Source of the DNA: Paenibacillus planticolens
Lineage (GTDB): Bacteria > Bacillota > Bacilli > Paenibacillales > NBRC-103111
DNA length: 64,000 nucleotides
Direction: 5' to 3'
Assembly: GCF_013141725.1 (NCBI RefSeq)
Contig: NZ_WHNZ01000052.1
Span: 18,076-82,075, forward strand
Positions 25,036-33,896 of the stretch are shown here, piece by piece. The stretch's first letter is position 1; each line of letters begins with the position of its first letter. A program made the translations under genes and the position numbers. The notes below the pieces were generated by a model that worked only from the letters and a program-made list of their open reading frames with translations, was not told where the DNA came from and did no database searches.

Positions 25036-25290
25036 ATGAAACCATTGAAATTACCGAAGGAAGAGAAGGAAGCGCTGATCCATGACTTGCAGGAATATAT
25101 GGAGGCAGACCACGGGGTCACGATGGGCGGCTTAGCGGCAGAACAATTGATTGACTTCATGATCGGGCAGTTGGCTGCTCCGATTTATAATCAAGCTATC
25201 GAAGATGCGAGCAAAACGGCGATGGATAGAATGAGCGCATTGGAAGAAGATTTGTATGCCATGAAAATATCACGAAAAACGCGAAGATAG
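25036..25290 (+). CDS. DUF2164 family protein
   Basis: This is an 84-residue protein of the DUF2164 family (MKPLKLPKEEKEALIHDLQE, then the helix LIDFMIGQLAAPIYNQAIEDA). Function is unknown. The ATG at 25036 follows AAGGAGAG; a TTG at 25015 inside the preceding gene is in frame but lacks support. Confidence 0.82.
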   Translation: MKPLKLPKEEKEALIHDLQEYMEADHGVTMGGLAAEQLIDFMIGQLAAPIYNQAIEDASKTAMDRMSALEEDLYAMKISRKTRR

Positions 25291-25327
25291 CACTGCTGTC
25301 AAGCTGTTTGAGGGGGAAGCGGGCACG

Positions 25328-25966
25328 ATGAACAAGTCAGAAGAAATATTCGATATCTATGATGAGCAAATGAAATGGATCGGAAAGGCGCCGCGCTCGG
25401 AAGTGCATGCGAAAGGATTGTGGCACATCACTTTTCAGTGCTGGATCGTAAGTTTGGAAGGGGCAGAACCTTCGCTGCTGCTGCAACTGAGACACCCGGA
25501 TAAAGATTTGTTCCCGAATTTGCTGGACATTTCCTGTGCCGGACATCTGGCAGCGGGGGAAACGGTTGAAGACGGCGCACGTGAACTGCAGGAAGAATTA
25601 GGATTGAAGGTTGATTTCACGGAGTTAATTCCTTGCGGATTGTTCGCGGAAGAGGATCTGATGTCGGACGATCTCATAGATCGCGAGTTTTGCCACGTCT
25701 TTATTTATCGCTGTGATCAACCGCTGACGAAATATGTTTTACAGGCTGATGAGGTTACAGGCCTTTTTAAAGTAAGTACTTCGGGGCTAGAGCGTCTAGT
25801 GCATGGAGAAATCGGACAACTGGAAGCATACGGCTATCAAACTGGACCAAACGGTCAACTGGAAAAATCGGATAAACTCGTAACTCTGGAGGATTTGGTT
25901 CCGCATCCTGCGGCTTATTATGATCTTGTGTTCAAAACACTGAAGAAGAACGGGCTGTTCGCATGA
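25328..25966 (+). CDS. Nudix hydrolase, isopentenyl-isomerase-like
   Basis: This 212-residue enzyme has an intact Nudix box, GHLAAGETVEDGARELQEEL followed by GL, which matches Gx5Ex7REx2EExGU closely. The N-terminal region (DIYDEQMKWIGKAPRSEVH) matches the YfcD/IDI-like subgroup. The nucleoside diphosphate substrate is not predictable. The ATG follows GGGGGAAGC. Confidence 0.9.
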   Translation: MNKSEEIFDIYDEQMKWIGKAPRSEVHAKGLWHITFQCWIVSLEGAEPSLLLQLRHPDKDLFPNLLDISCAGHLAAGETVEDGARELQEELGLKVDFTELIPCGLFAEEDLMSDDLIDREFCHVFIYRCDQPLTKYVLQADEVTGLFKVSTSGLERLVHGEIGQLEAYGYQTGPNGQLEKSDKLVTLEDLVPHPAAYYDLVFKTLKKNGLFA

Positions 25967-26019
25967 TAAAGAACCGATTCGGATAACCGGACCGGTTCTG
26001 CATACACACACGCAAGGTG

Positions 26020-26184
26020 CTATACGAAGTATTTGTTCGCTATGTAGGAATAAGCGATGTAACCTATGATGGAGAGTCCGAAACAAACAATTCCAAGCAC
26101 GGTTTTACGCTTAAACAGAAGCAAAAATCCGGCACTGAAGGCCGATCCTATAAGCAGCATTGCAATAAAAGTAAGAATTCCCAT
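26020..26184 (-). CDS. small two-helix membrane protein, 54 residues
   Basis: The product has two hydrophobic segments, ILTFIAMLLIGSAF and VLGIVCFGLSIIGYIAYSY, separated by a basic FKRKT turn, and ends NKYFV. The ATG follows GGGAG by ten bases. It lies 15 bases after the YpbS-like gene on the same strand, so the two are probably one operon. The family is not recognised. Confidence 0.62.
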   Translation of the reverse strand: MGILTFIAMLLIGSAFSAGFLLLFKRKTVLGIVCFGLSIIGYIAYSYIANKYFV

Positions 26185-26198
26185 GAATTTTAATCTCC

Positions 26199-26453
26199 CT
26201 ACCCCTTGTTTACGTAATCACGTACCATGTCCTCGGTTACATAAGACCGGAGGGGAGAAATACCTTCTTTGGCATGGGCGATGATTCGGGCCGTAACCGC
26301 ATTAATGGCATCAACGGTAAACGGAAGCCCCTTTCTGCACAAATCGACTGCAGCGTCAATCGCACTCTCGCGCTGTGCATCCAGTTCAGCAAATCGCACG
26401 AGATGCATATGCTGTGCATTCGAATGTTTGGATATCGCTTCATGTACATTCAT
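26199..26453 (-). CDS. ypbS: YpbS-like DUF2533 protein
   Basis: This 84-residue protein begins MNVHEAISKHSNAQHMHLV and carries FTVDAINAVTARI and YVTEDMVRDYV, matching the YpbS (DUF2533) family of Bacillus relatives. Function is unknown. The ATG at 26453 follows AAAAGGAGAAC; a longer frame to 26498 is less likely. It is divergent from hrpB. Confidence 0.78.
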   Translation of the reverse strand: MNVHEAISKHSNAQHMHLVRFAELDAQRESAIDAAVDLCRKGLPFTVDAINAVTARIIAHAKEGISPLRSYVTEDMVRDYVNKG

Positions 26454-26587
26454 CTTCAAGTTCTCCTTTTCGTGACCAGATATTTCTTCAGTATACACGA
26501 TTGCGTGGGTCAGGAACAGTTTTTACAGGAGGAATTCCGAATAATATTCGACAAATTTTAACTAACTGAAAGCTCGGAGTGAAGGAA

Positions 26588-29074
26588 ATGAATACGTTAC
26601 CGATTGAAGCTGTACTTCCCCAATTGAAAGAAGCATTAAGAACACGCACGTGTGGCGTGCTGGTTGCTCAGCCCGGTGCCGGGAAAACGACGCAAGTTCC
26701 GCTAGCACTTATGCAAGAAGCGTGGCTGCAAAACCAAAAAATCCTTATGCTGGAGCCCAGAAGACTTGCCGCCAGAGCCGCGGCCCGTTATATGGCGGGA
26801 CTTCTGGGTGAAGCGGTTGGCCAGACCATCGGATACCGGGTCAAAAACGATACGTGCATCGGACCGCATACACGGATTGAAGTGATCACGGAAGGTGTCC
26901 TTACCCGGATGCTCCAAACGGATCCCGCTTTGGAAGGCGTAGGACTTGTCATTTTTGATGAGTTTCACGAGCGAAGTTTGCATGCGGATCTAGGGCTGGC
27001 TCTCAGCCGGCAATCGCAAACGCTGCTGCGCGAGGACCTGCGTATTCTCATCATGTCCGCAACCATTGAAGCCAAACCGGTTGCGGACATGCTGGATCAG
27101 GCTCCGATTATTGAAAGCGAAGGGCGGGCCTATCCCGTAACGACGCATTACTTGAGCGTCAAACAAGATGAAAGACTTGAAACTTCTGTGGTCAAAATTG
27201 TTCGTCAAGCGTTACAGGCGGACGAAGGCAGCTTGCTTGTCTTTCTTCCGGGTGCAGCCGAAATCCATCGTGTTGCCGGCAGTCTTGCCGCACTGCAGTT
27301 GGGTACGGAAGTGGAAGTTGCACCTCTGTACGGAAATCTAGCCCAAGAGGCGCAGGACCGCGCATTGGCGCCATGCAGACCCGGGCACCGGAAAGTTGTG
27401 CTCGCCACCTCTATCGCCGAGACCTCGCTAACCGTCGAAGGAGTCACGGTTGTGATTGACAGCGGCCTCATGCGGGTGCCGCGTTTCTCGCCGCGCACCG
27501 GCATGACCCGCCTGATGACGGTGCCTGTGTCCGCGGCCTCTGCCGATCAGCGCAGAGGCCGGGCCGGCCGTCTCGGTCCAGGCGTGTGCTACCGCCTGTG
27601 GACCGAGACCGAGCAGCGGCAGCTCGCACCCAGCTCAACGCCAGAAATCCGCGAAGCGGATCTGGCGCCGCTGGCGCTCGAACTCGCCGCCTGGGGCGTG
27701 ACAGACCCAGCGGAGCTGGTCTGGCTGGATCCGCCGCCTGCCGCTGCTTACCGGCAGGCGCGCGAACTTCTCGTGCAGCTGGGCGCATTGCACGAGGACG
27801 GGGGCTTGACCGCGCATGGCAAGCGCATGGCAGCGCTGGGCCTGCACCCCCGGCTTGCGCACATGGTGCTGCAAGCCGTGCCGCTCGAGCTCGGCTCGCT
27901 TGCGTGCGAGCTCGCGGTGCTGCTGAGCGAGCGCGACATTCTGTCGAGCGCTCGCAGCCGTGATGCGGATGTACGCACCCGCATCGAAGTGCTCTGGCGC
28001 GCTGCGCAGGGCGAGCAGCGCGCAGAGGCAGACTTTGGCTTGTGCCGCCGGATTACGGCGGAAGCCAAAGCTCTGATGCAGTCGCTCGGCATCCGGCCGA
28101 GCGCGCAGTGGGCTTCGGCGAGCGGGTTGCTGCTCGCCTTCGCTTACCCCGATCGCGTCGCGCAGCGGCGCTCGACGGGCCGGTTCCTGCTCAGCAGCGG
28201 ACGCGGTGCCGTGCTGCCTGAGCTGCAGGCACTCTCGAACGAGCGCTATCTGGTTGCGGCCGAGCTGGATGACAGCGGCGCGGAAAGCCGCATCTACTTA
28301 GCCGCACCTGTGCTGGAAGAAGAGCTTCTGGAAGCTTTCGAGGGTCGTTTGCTGCAGGAACAGGAAGTGATTTGGGATTCAGCGGCCGACACCGTTAAGG
28401 CCAGACAACGTCTGCGGCTTGGCGCCATCGTCCTTAAGGAAAAGCCATTGCAGGAGCCGAATCCTGATCTGCTTGTACAAGCCTTGATCACTGGCATTCG
28501 GGCAGAGTCCTTTGAGGCGCTGCCCTGGAACCGCAGTGCGCGGCAGCTGCAGCGGCGGGTTATTTTTCTGCACAGTCATGACGGCGAATGGCCGGATATG
28601 CGGGAAGATGCGCTGCTTGCAACCTTAGAGGATTGGTTAGCGCCTCATCTGTACGGCATGACGAGCAAAGGCGCGCTTGGGCGGCTTAACTTGACAAATA
28701 TATTAGAGGAAATGCTAACATGGGAGCAGCGTCGCAGGTTGGAGGAGTGGGCGCCAACCCACATACAGGTGCCCAGCGGTTCGCGGATTCCCGTTGATTA
28801 TAGCGTGTTGGAATCGCCGACATTATCTGTTCGGCTGCAAGAAATGTTCGGACTGGCGGATACGCCGCGAATCGCCAAGGGGCGGGTTCCGCTCACTTTG
28901 CATTTATTATCGCCCGCACAGCGCCCCGTTCAGGTGACGAAGGATTTGGCGAGCTTTTGGCGGGAGGCTTACTTCGAAGTCAAAAAAGATCTCAAAGGCC
29001 GTTACCCCAAGCATTATTGGCCGGACGATCCGATGGCCGCCATGCCTACAAATCGAGCCAAGCCGCGCGTTTGA
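26588..29074 (+). CDS. hrpB: ATP-dependent helicase HrpB
   Basis: This 828-residue DEAH-box RNA helicase has motif I AQPGAGKTTQVPL, motif II DEFH (IFDEFHERS), motif III MSATIEA and motif VI QRRGRAGRLGPG, followed by the HrpB-specific C-terminal region (KGRYPKHYWPDDP). ATG at 26588 follows GGAGTGAAGG; a GTG at 26579 is an alternative. The middle of the gene, about 27560-28270, is far richer in G and C than its flanks, with codons GCG, GCC and CTG dominating. The role of bacterial HrpB is poorly defined. Confidence 0.94.
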   Translation: MNTLPIEAVLPQLKEALRTRTCGVLVAQPGAGKTTQVPLALMQEAWLQNQKILMLEPRRLAARAAARYMAGLLGEAVGQTIGYRVKNDTCIGPHTRIEVITEGVLTRMLQTDPALEGVGLVIFDEFHERSLHADLGLALSRQSQTLLREDLRILIMSATIEAKPVADMLDQAPIIESEGRAYPVTTHYLSVKQDERLETSVVKIVRQALQADEGSLLVFLPGAAEIHRVAGSLAALQLGTEVEVAPLYGNLAQEAQDRALAPCRPGHRKVVLATSIAETSLTVEGVTVVIDSGLMRVPRFSPRTGMTRLMTVPVSAASADQRRGRAGRLGPGVCYRLWTETEQRQLAPSSTPEIREADLAPLALELAAWGVTDPAELVWLDPPPAAAYRQARELLVQLGALHEDGGLTAHGKRMAALGLHPRLAHMVLQAVPLELGSLACELAVLLSERDILSSARSRDADVRTRIEVLWRAAQGEQRAEADFGLCRRITAEAKALMQSLGIRPSAQWASASGLLLAFAYPDRVAQRRSTGRFLLSSGRGAVLPELQALSNERYLVAAELDDSGAESRIYLAAPVLEEELLEAFEGRLLQEQEVIWDSAADTVKARQRLRLGAIVLKEKPLQEPNPDLLVQALITGIRAESFEALPWNRSARQLQRRVIFLHSHDGEWPDMREDALLATLEDWLAPHLYGMTSKGALGRLNLTNILEEMLTWEQRRRLEEWAPTHIQVPSGSRIPVDYSVLESPTLSVRLQEMFGLADTPRIAKGRVPLTLHLLSPAQRPVQVTKDLASFWREAYFEVKKDLKGRYPKHYWPDDPMAAMPTNRAKPRV

Positions 29075-29117
29075 GTTATTTAGCATGCGATGTGCCAGGA
29101 AGGGAACTGAGTGATGT

Positions 29118-29888
29118 ATGACCGTTCGCTCCGCATCGGAGGAAATCGTCATTTATATAACGGCCGGCTTTGCCACGGCGCCTGATTTTCTAGACCGGTT
29201 CGGCGCGGCGCTCGCTGCCTGCTTTGAACAGGCGGGGGCGCGCGTTCGCGTTGTCATCCATTTCCCGTATGGAGATTGGAGCCGGCAGCGCCAAAAGCAG
29301 CTTCGAGAAATAACAAGCGATCTTTGGAATAATGCCCATGGGAAGCCTTCGCGTTATGGCGGCAAAAGCTTAACGAGGCTGATTGCCAACCATTTAAACC
29401 CGGATCAGAAATTGCTTTTGGTCGGTCACAGCGCCGGAGCCGTGGCGTCGATCCAGGCGGCAGGTGCTCTAATGAAGGAAGGCGTTCCTATTCTTGGGGT
29501 CATTCAAATCGGTTCGCCGAAATGCGCGATTCCTCCGGAACTTACGAACCGGGTTTTATATTTGAATGCGACTAATCAACTGGATCAAAAGATGGACCCG
29601 ATTCCGCGGCTGGGCACCTGGGGGGGCTGGATGAAGTCCCGACTTGGCGTTCACCGCTGGCACCGGATGAAGCATGCTCCGGTCCACCGGATCACGTTGC
29701 CAATTATTGGCGGGCATGCTGACTATTTTAGGGATCATAAACCCTATGTTTGGCAGGATGCAACGAATTTGCAAACGACGATTGAAGTGATTTGGACGTG
29801 GTTGACGCAGCTTGAGGAACACGAGGAAAACGAGGAAAACGAGGATCATAGGGGACAAATTACAGAAAAGGAAGATGAACATGATTAA
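29118..29888 (+). CDS. alpha/beta-hydrolase fold protein
   Basis: This 256-residue soluble protein shows the nucleophile elbow GHSAGAVAS and a histidine in IIGGHADYF near the C-terminus, fitting an esterase or lipase. A catalytic acid is not obvious. The C-terminal 25 residues are almost all charged (EEHEENEENEDHRG), encoded by repeated GAGGAAAAC units that look slippage-prone. Its last eight bases overlap the next gene. Confidence 0.75.
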   Translation: MTVRSASEEIVIYITAGFATAPDFLDRFGAALAACFEQAGARVRVVIHFPYGDWSRQRQKQLREITSDLWNNAHGKPSRYGGKSLTRLIANHLNPDQKLLLVGHSAGAVASIQAAGALMKEGVPILGVIQIGSPKCAIPPELTNRVLYLNATNQLDQKMDPIPRLGTWGGWMKSRLGVHRWHRMKHAPVHRITLPIIGGHADYFRDHKPYVWQDATNLQTTIEVIWTWLTQLEEHEENEENEDHRGQITEKEDEHD

Positions 29889-30144
29889 TATTTTAAAAGC
29901 AAATATGGAACACAGTAAAGAAGACGGTTATCTTGGCCATGTGCAATTTGGTGTAGAAGGACATGAGCATCCCTACGAAATTACGCTGCAAAGCTTGCGG
30001 GGCAAGAACGATTGGAGTTATGCGCTGAACTTTTTGAGCGAGTCCGGTAAAGAAGAGGATATCGAAGCGGTGGAAGAGCTTTTGGAAGAAGACGAGTGGT
30101 TCGATTTGCTGGTGAATGCGGGGCTTCAGGCTTTAGAAAAATAG
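29881..30144 (+). CDS. small acidic protein, 87 residues
   Basis: The product (MINILKANMEHSKEDGYLGHVQFGVEGH) has a beta-rich N-terminal half and an acidic helix near the C-terminus (EAVEELLEEDEWFDLL). It is not recognised. ATG at 29881 is chosen because AAAGGAAG lies six to eight bases upstream. It overlaps the hydrolase gene and precedes a methyltransferase gene, suggesting one operon. Confidence 0.75.
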   Translation: MINILKANMEHSKEDGYLGHVQFGVEGHEHPYEITLQSLRGKNDWSYALNFLSESGKEEDIEAVEELLEEDEWFDLLVNAGLQALEK

Positions 30145-30183
30145 TTGGGAGACGTGGCGCAGACAGTAAGGGGGAAGATAAGC

Positions 30184-30837
30184 ATGGAGTCTCGGAACGA
30201 TTCAGAGGTAAAACAGGTGCTTAAGACAAGTTACGATCAGCAGGCGAGATTGCGGAACGGGGAAACCATGCAGTCGTGGAAAATCGACGAGCTCGACCGT
30301 TTCATCGCTAAATTAAATCGGCAGGCTCCGGCGGGGGGCGGCGGCAAGCGGGTTTTGGATCTCGGCAGCGGGCCGGGACATCAGGCGGACTATTTGAGGG
30401 AGCATGGCTGTGATGTCGTGTGCATCGATTTGTCGGACGAAATGGTCGCGATTTGCAGAGAAAAAGGGCTCGAAGCCTTTGCCATGGATTTCTTCGCACT
30501 GGATCTGCCGCCGGCGTCGTTTGACGCTGTATGGTCCATGAATACGCTGCTGCATGTGCCTAAGTGTAGTCTTAAGCAAGTGCTGGAGAACATTGAACGT
30601 GTGCTGAAGCCCGAAGGTTTCTTCTATCTTGGACTGTATGGAGGATACGAGAGCGAGGGAATTTGGGAAAATGACTCGTACAGACCGCAACGCTTTTTCG
30701 CCTTCTATGAAGATGCGCAAATCCAGGAGCGGGTTGGCGAAGTTTTCGACATTGAACACTTTAACGTACTTCCTTTGGCAGATATGCAGCCGCATTACCA
30801 ATCGATCATCGCCAGTAGAAAACAACTGAACCCGTGA
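30184..30837 (+). CDS. class I SAM-dependent methyltransferase
   Basis: This 217-residue enzyme has motif I VLDLGSGPGHQADYL, motif II acidic VVCIDLSDEM and motif IV FDAVWSMNTLLHV. The fold is that of small-molecule methyltransferases of the Methyltransf_11/25 group; the substrate is unknown. ATG at 30184 follows GGGGGAAG; an upstream TTG at 30145 is weaker. Confidence 0.9.
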   Translation: MESRNDSEVKQVLKTSYDQQARLRNGETMQSWKIDELDRFIAKLNRQAPAGGGGKRVLDLGSGPGHQADYLREHGCDVVCIDLSDEMVAICREKGLEAFAMDFFALDLPPASFDAVWSMNTLLHVPKCSLKQVLENIERVLKPEGFFYLGLYGGYESEGIWENDSYRPQRFFAFYEDAQIQERVGEVFDIEHFNVLPLADMQPHYQSIIASRKQLNP

Positions 30838-30852
30838 TTTCGCGGGTTTTTT
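30829..30852 (+). terminator. intrinsic terminator
   Basis: AACCCG pairs with CGGGTT across TGATTTCG and is followed by TTTTTG. It overlaps the stop region of the methyltransferase gene. Confidence 0.85.
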
Positions 30853-30910
30853 GCGATTGTTTGCAAGGATGGGAACCCTTGATACTTATCACGCTCCTGA
30901 CATCTCCACA

Positions 30911-30943
30911 ATATGTACATACAAGTTAAGCGAATGGTATAAT
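30911..30943 (+). promoter_or_regulatory. AraR operator and promoter of araR
   Basis: ATATGTACATACAAGT (30911-30926) matches the AraR operator form ATTTGTACGTACAAAT in its core and overlaps the -35 region of a promoter with TATAAT at 30938-30943. This fits autoregulation of araR. Confidence 0.82.
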
Positions 30944-30979
30944 ACGTTCAGAATCAAACGCCTGAGGAGAAACCGAAAT

Positions 30980-32071
30980 ATGAAAGAAAAGCAAATGCCG
31001 AAATACATGCAGCTAAAGCAGGAGATTTTATCGTGGCTTCACACCGGGAAACTGAAACCGAATGATCAGATGCCTTCGGAGAACGAGATTGCCGAGCAAT
31101 TCCAGATGAGCCGGCAGACGGTTCGCCAGACGTTTGGCGAGTTGGAGCAAGAGGGCTGGTTATACCGGATGCAAGGAAAAGGAACCTTTGTGTCTACGCC
31201 GCAAACACAAAAAGGCCGCGATGTGCAGACGATTGGCATCTTGACCACCTATATATCCGATTATATTTTTCCCCATATTGTGAGAGGGGCGGAGTCAGCC
31301 TTACGTTCCAGAGGCTACAGACTTGTGTTGTCCTCGACGGATAACGATAAAGACAAGGAAAAGGAAAGTCTTAACATGATGTTGAGCCAGCCCTTAAGCG
31401 GGCTGATTATTGAGCCTACGAAAAGCGCCGAAGGCAATCCGAATATCAACTATTACCTTTCGCTCGATTATCAGCATATTCCGTATTTGATGATTAACGA
31501 ACGCTATCCCGAAATGAATTGTCCGTCCCTGGTCGTGGACGACGAAGAGGGCGGATTTAAGGCGGCACAGCATCTGATCGAGCTTGGGCATCGCAAGATT
31601 GCCGGTTTTTTCAAGACGGACGATTTGCAGGGGATCAATCGCCTGAAAGGATTTATTCGGGCGCATCATCACTACCAAGTCCCATTATTGCCTGAGTTGG
31701 TCATTCACTACTCGACGGAGGAAAAAAGGCAGAAGCCGTACGATAATGCGCTGACGCTGCTTGGTCAGGACGAGCGCCCTACGGCTTTCGTTTGTTACAA
31801 CGATGAGCTGGCTGTGCATTTGCTAGAAGCTGTACGTACATCTGGCCTTCAAGTTCCACAGGATGTCTCTTTAGTTGGGTTTGACGACTCCTCATTAGCG
31901 ACAGCTACCGAGGTGAAACTGACGACGCTTACGCATCCCAAAACTGAATTAGGTTCAGATGCCGCTGAGTTATTGATCGATATGATTGAGAATAAGCGAG
32001 TAATCGGGAGAGAGACCGGGAAAATTTATAAGCCTGAATTAATCATAAGAGAATCTACGATAGGCATCTAG
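30980..32071 (+). CDS. araR: arabinose operon repressor AraR (GntR-LacI hybrid)
   Basis: This 363-residue regulator has an N-terminal GntR-type winged helix (MPSENEIAEQF, QTVRQTFGELE) joined to a LacI/GalR-type sugar-binding domain (IGILTTYISDYIF, VVDDEEGGFKAA, VGFDDSSLA). This fusion is the hallmark of AraR, which represses arabinose genes until L-arabinose binds. The ATG at 30980 follows GAGGAGA. AraR boxes lie before araR and before araB. Confidence 0.93.
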   Translation: MKEKQMPKYMQLKQEILSWLHTGKLKPNDQMPSENEIAEQFQMSRQTVRQTFGELEQEGWLYRMQGKGTFVSTPQTQKGRDVQTIGILTTYISDYIFPHIVRGAESALRSRGYRLVLSSTDNDKDKEKESLNMMLSQPLSGLIIEPTKSAEGNPNINYYLSLDYQHIPYLMINERYPEMNCPSLVVDDEEGGFKAAQHLIELGHRKIAGFFKTDDLQGINRLKGFIRAHHHYQVPLLPELVIHYSTEEKRQKPYDNALTLLGQDERPTAFVCYNDELAVHLLEAVRTSGLQVPQDVSLVGFDDSSLATATEVKLTTLTHPKTELGSDAAELLIDMIENKRVIGRETGKIYKPELIIRESTIGI

Positions 32072-32094
32072 CGAAGAAAAATTAAATCTAGCCA

Positions 32095-32118
32095 ACTTGT
32101 ACGTACAAGTGTTATACT
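32095..32118 (+). promoter_or_regulatory. AraR operator upstream of araB
   Basis: ACTTGTACGTACAAGT (32095-32110) is a perfect 16-bp palindrome matching the AraR consensus, followed by a TATACT -10-like box at 32113-32118. It controls araBA expression. Confidence 0.87.
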
Positions 32119-32153
32119 GGACATAGAGATTGGAAATTCTAAGGAGGTTCTCT

Positions 32154-33833
32154 ATGTCCAAAAAGTATGCGATTGGCGTTGACTATGGCACGGAATCCGG
32201 CCGCGCCGTTCTGGTGGATTTGAGTGACGGTACAGAAGTTGCCGACCATGTGACCCCATATCCGCACAACGTTATTGATGAGAAGCTGCCGGTATCCGGC
32301 GTTAAACTTGCGTATGACTGGGCACTTCAGCACCCGCAAGATTATTTGGATGTACTGACGCGTTCGGTTCCCGCCGTCGTGCAAGCGTCGGGCGTAGATC
32401 CGGCAGATATTATCGGTCTTGGCATCGATTTCACGGCCTGCACGATGCTTCCGGTGGATACGCAGGGTCAGCCGCTTTGTTTTAACCCGGAGCTGGCGAA
32501 TAATCCGCACAGCTGGGTGAAGCTGTGGAAGCATCATGCCGCGCAAGACGAGGCGAACCAAATTAATGAAATCGCGGAACGCAGAGGAGAGGCCTTCCTT
32601 CCCCGGTACGGCGGGAAAATTTCGTCGGAGTGGATGATTGCGAAGGTTTGGCAGATTTTGAATGAAGCTCCGGACATCTACGAACAAACCGATCGTTTCC
32701 TGGAAGCGACCGACTGGGTCGTATCGCAGATGACAGGGGCAGCAGAAATAGTACGCAATAGCTGTACGGCCGGATATAAAGCGATTTGGCATAAGAAAGA
32801 CAGCTATCCAAGCAACGAGTTCTTTAAAGCGCTTGACCCGCGTTTAGAGGATTTAACTCAAACGAAGCTGCGCGGCGAGGTAGTGGCTCTTGGCACCAAA
32901 GCCGGAGAGTTAACAGAATCTATGGCTAAATTAATGGGCTTGCAGCCAGGCATTGCCATTGCTGTCGGAAATGTAGATGCGCACGCGGCTGTACCGGGGG
33001 TAGGTGTTGTAACACCTGGGAAATTGGTGATGGCGATGGGAACTTCGATTTGCCATATGCTTCTAGGAACAGAGGAGCGGGAAGTTGAAGGCATGTGCGG
33101 TGTTGTTGAAGACGGCATCATCCCGGGATATTTGGGCTATGAGGCGGGACAGTCCGCGGTCGGAGATATTTTTGCCTGGTACGTGGAACAAGGCGTGCCT
33201 GCCTATGTGCAAGCAGCGGCGGAGCATGAAGGAACGAATGTGCATGAATGGCTGGAGCGTCGTGCATCCGCTTACAAACCAGGCGAAACTGGTTTGCTTG
33301 CGTTGGACTGGTGGAATGGGAACCGCTCGGTGCTGGTCGATACAGAGCTTAATGGCCTTATTCTTGGCTACTCGCTTTTGACGAGGCCGGAAGAGGTTTA
33401 CCGGGCGCTGCTAGAGGCAACGGCATTTGGAACTCGTAAAATTGTTGACGCCTTTCACAATAACGGGGTTGAAGTACAGGAATTGTATGCATGCGGCGGG
33501 CTTCCGCAAAAGAATCGCCTGCTGATGCAAATCTATGCGGATGTGACCAATCGCGAGATTCTAATCGCGGATTCCAAGCAGACGCCGGCGCTGGGGGCTG
33601 CCATGTTCGGAGCCGTAGCCGCAGGAGCTGCTAAAGGCGGGTACGATAATATCGTAGATGCCGCACAAAAAATGGCGCGCGTACGCAAAGAAACATTTAA
33701 GCCTGTTCCGGAAAATGTCGCGGTTTACGAGAAGCTGTATCAAGAGTACAGCAAGCTGCACGATTATTTCGGACGCGGAGAGAACGATGTGATGAAGCGG
33801 CTTCGTGCTATTCGGGAGGAAGCCCGGCACTAA
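32154..33833 (+). CDS. araB: L-ribulokinase
   Basis: This 559-residue FGGY-family kinase phosphorylates L-ribulose to L-ribulose 5-phosphate. The ATPase motif GVDYGTESGRAVLVD is at the N-terminus, and GLGIDFTACTMLPVD, NPHSWVKLWKHH and CTAGYKAIW are typical of ribulokinase. The ATG follows AAGGAGG. The epimerase AraD is not in the window. Confidence 0.96.
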   Translation: MSKKYAIGVDYGTESGRAVLVDLSDGTEVADHVTPYPHNVIDEKLPVSGVKLAYDWALQHPQDYLDVLTRSVPAVVQASGVDPADIIGLGIDFTACTMLPVDTQGQPLCFNPELANNPHSWVKLWKHHAAQDEANQINEIAERRGEAFLPRYGGKISSEWMIAKVWQILNEAPDIYEQTDRFLEATDWVVSQMTGAAEIVRNSCTAGYKAIWHKKDSYPSNEFFKALDPRLEDLTQTKLRGEVVALGTKAGELTESMAKLMGLQPGIAIAVGNVDAHAAVPGVGVVTPGKLVMAMGTSICHMLLGTEEREVEGMCGVVEDGIIPGYLGYEAGQSAVGDIFAWYVEQGVPAYVQAAAEHEGTNVHEWLERRASAYKPGETGLLALDWWNGNRSVLVDTELNGLILGYSLLTRPEEVYRALLEATAFGTRKIVDAFHNNGVEVQELYACGGLPQKNRLLMQIYADVTNREILIADSKQTPALGAAMFGAVAAGAAKGGYDNIVDAAQKMARVRKETFKPVPENVAVYEKLYQEYSKLHDYFGRGENDVMKRLRAIREEARH

Positions 33834-33896
33834 TTCCTGATCTTCGATTCCCCTCATTCCAAATCCATATTCCAAATTCCAGGGAGGCAAATTGCC

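Noticed and set aside
27468..27963. Long frames on other phases inside hrpB
   Set aside because: They result from the GC-rich composition of this segment; the helicase motifs show which frame is real.
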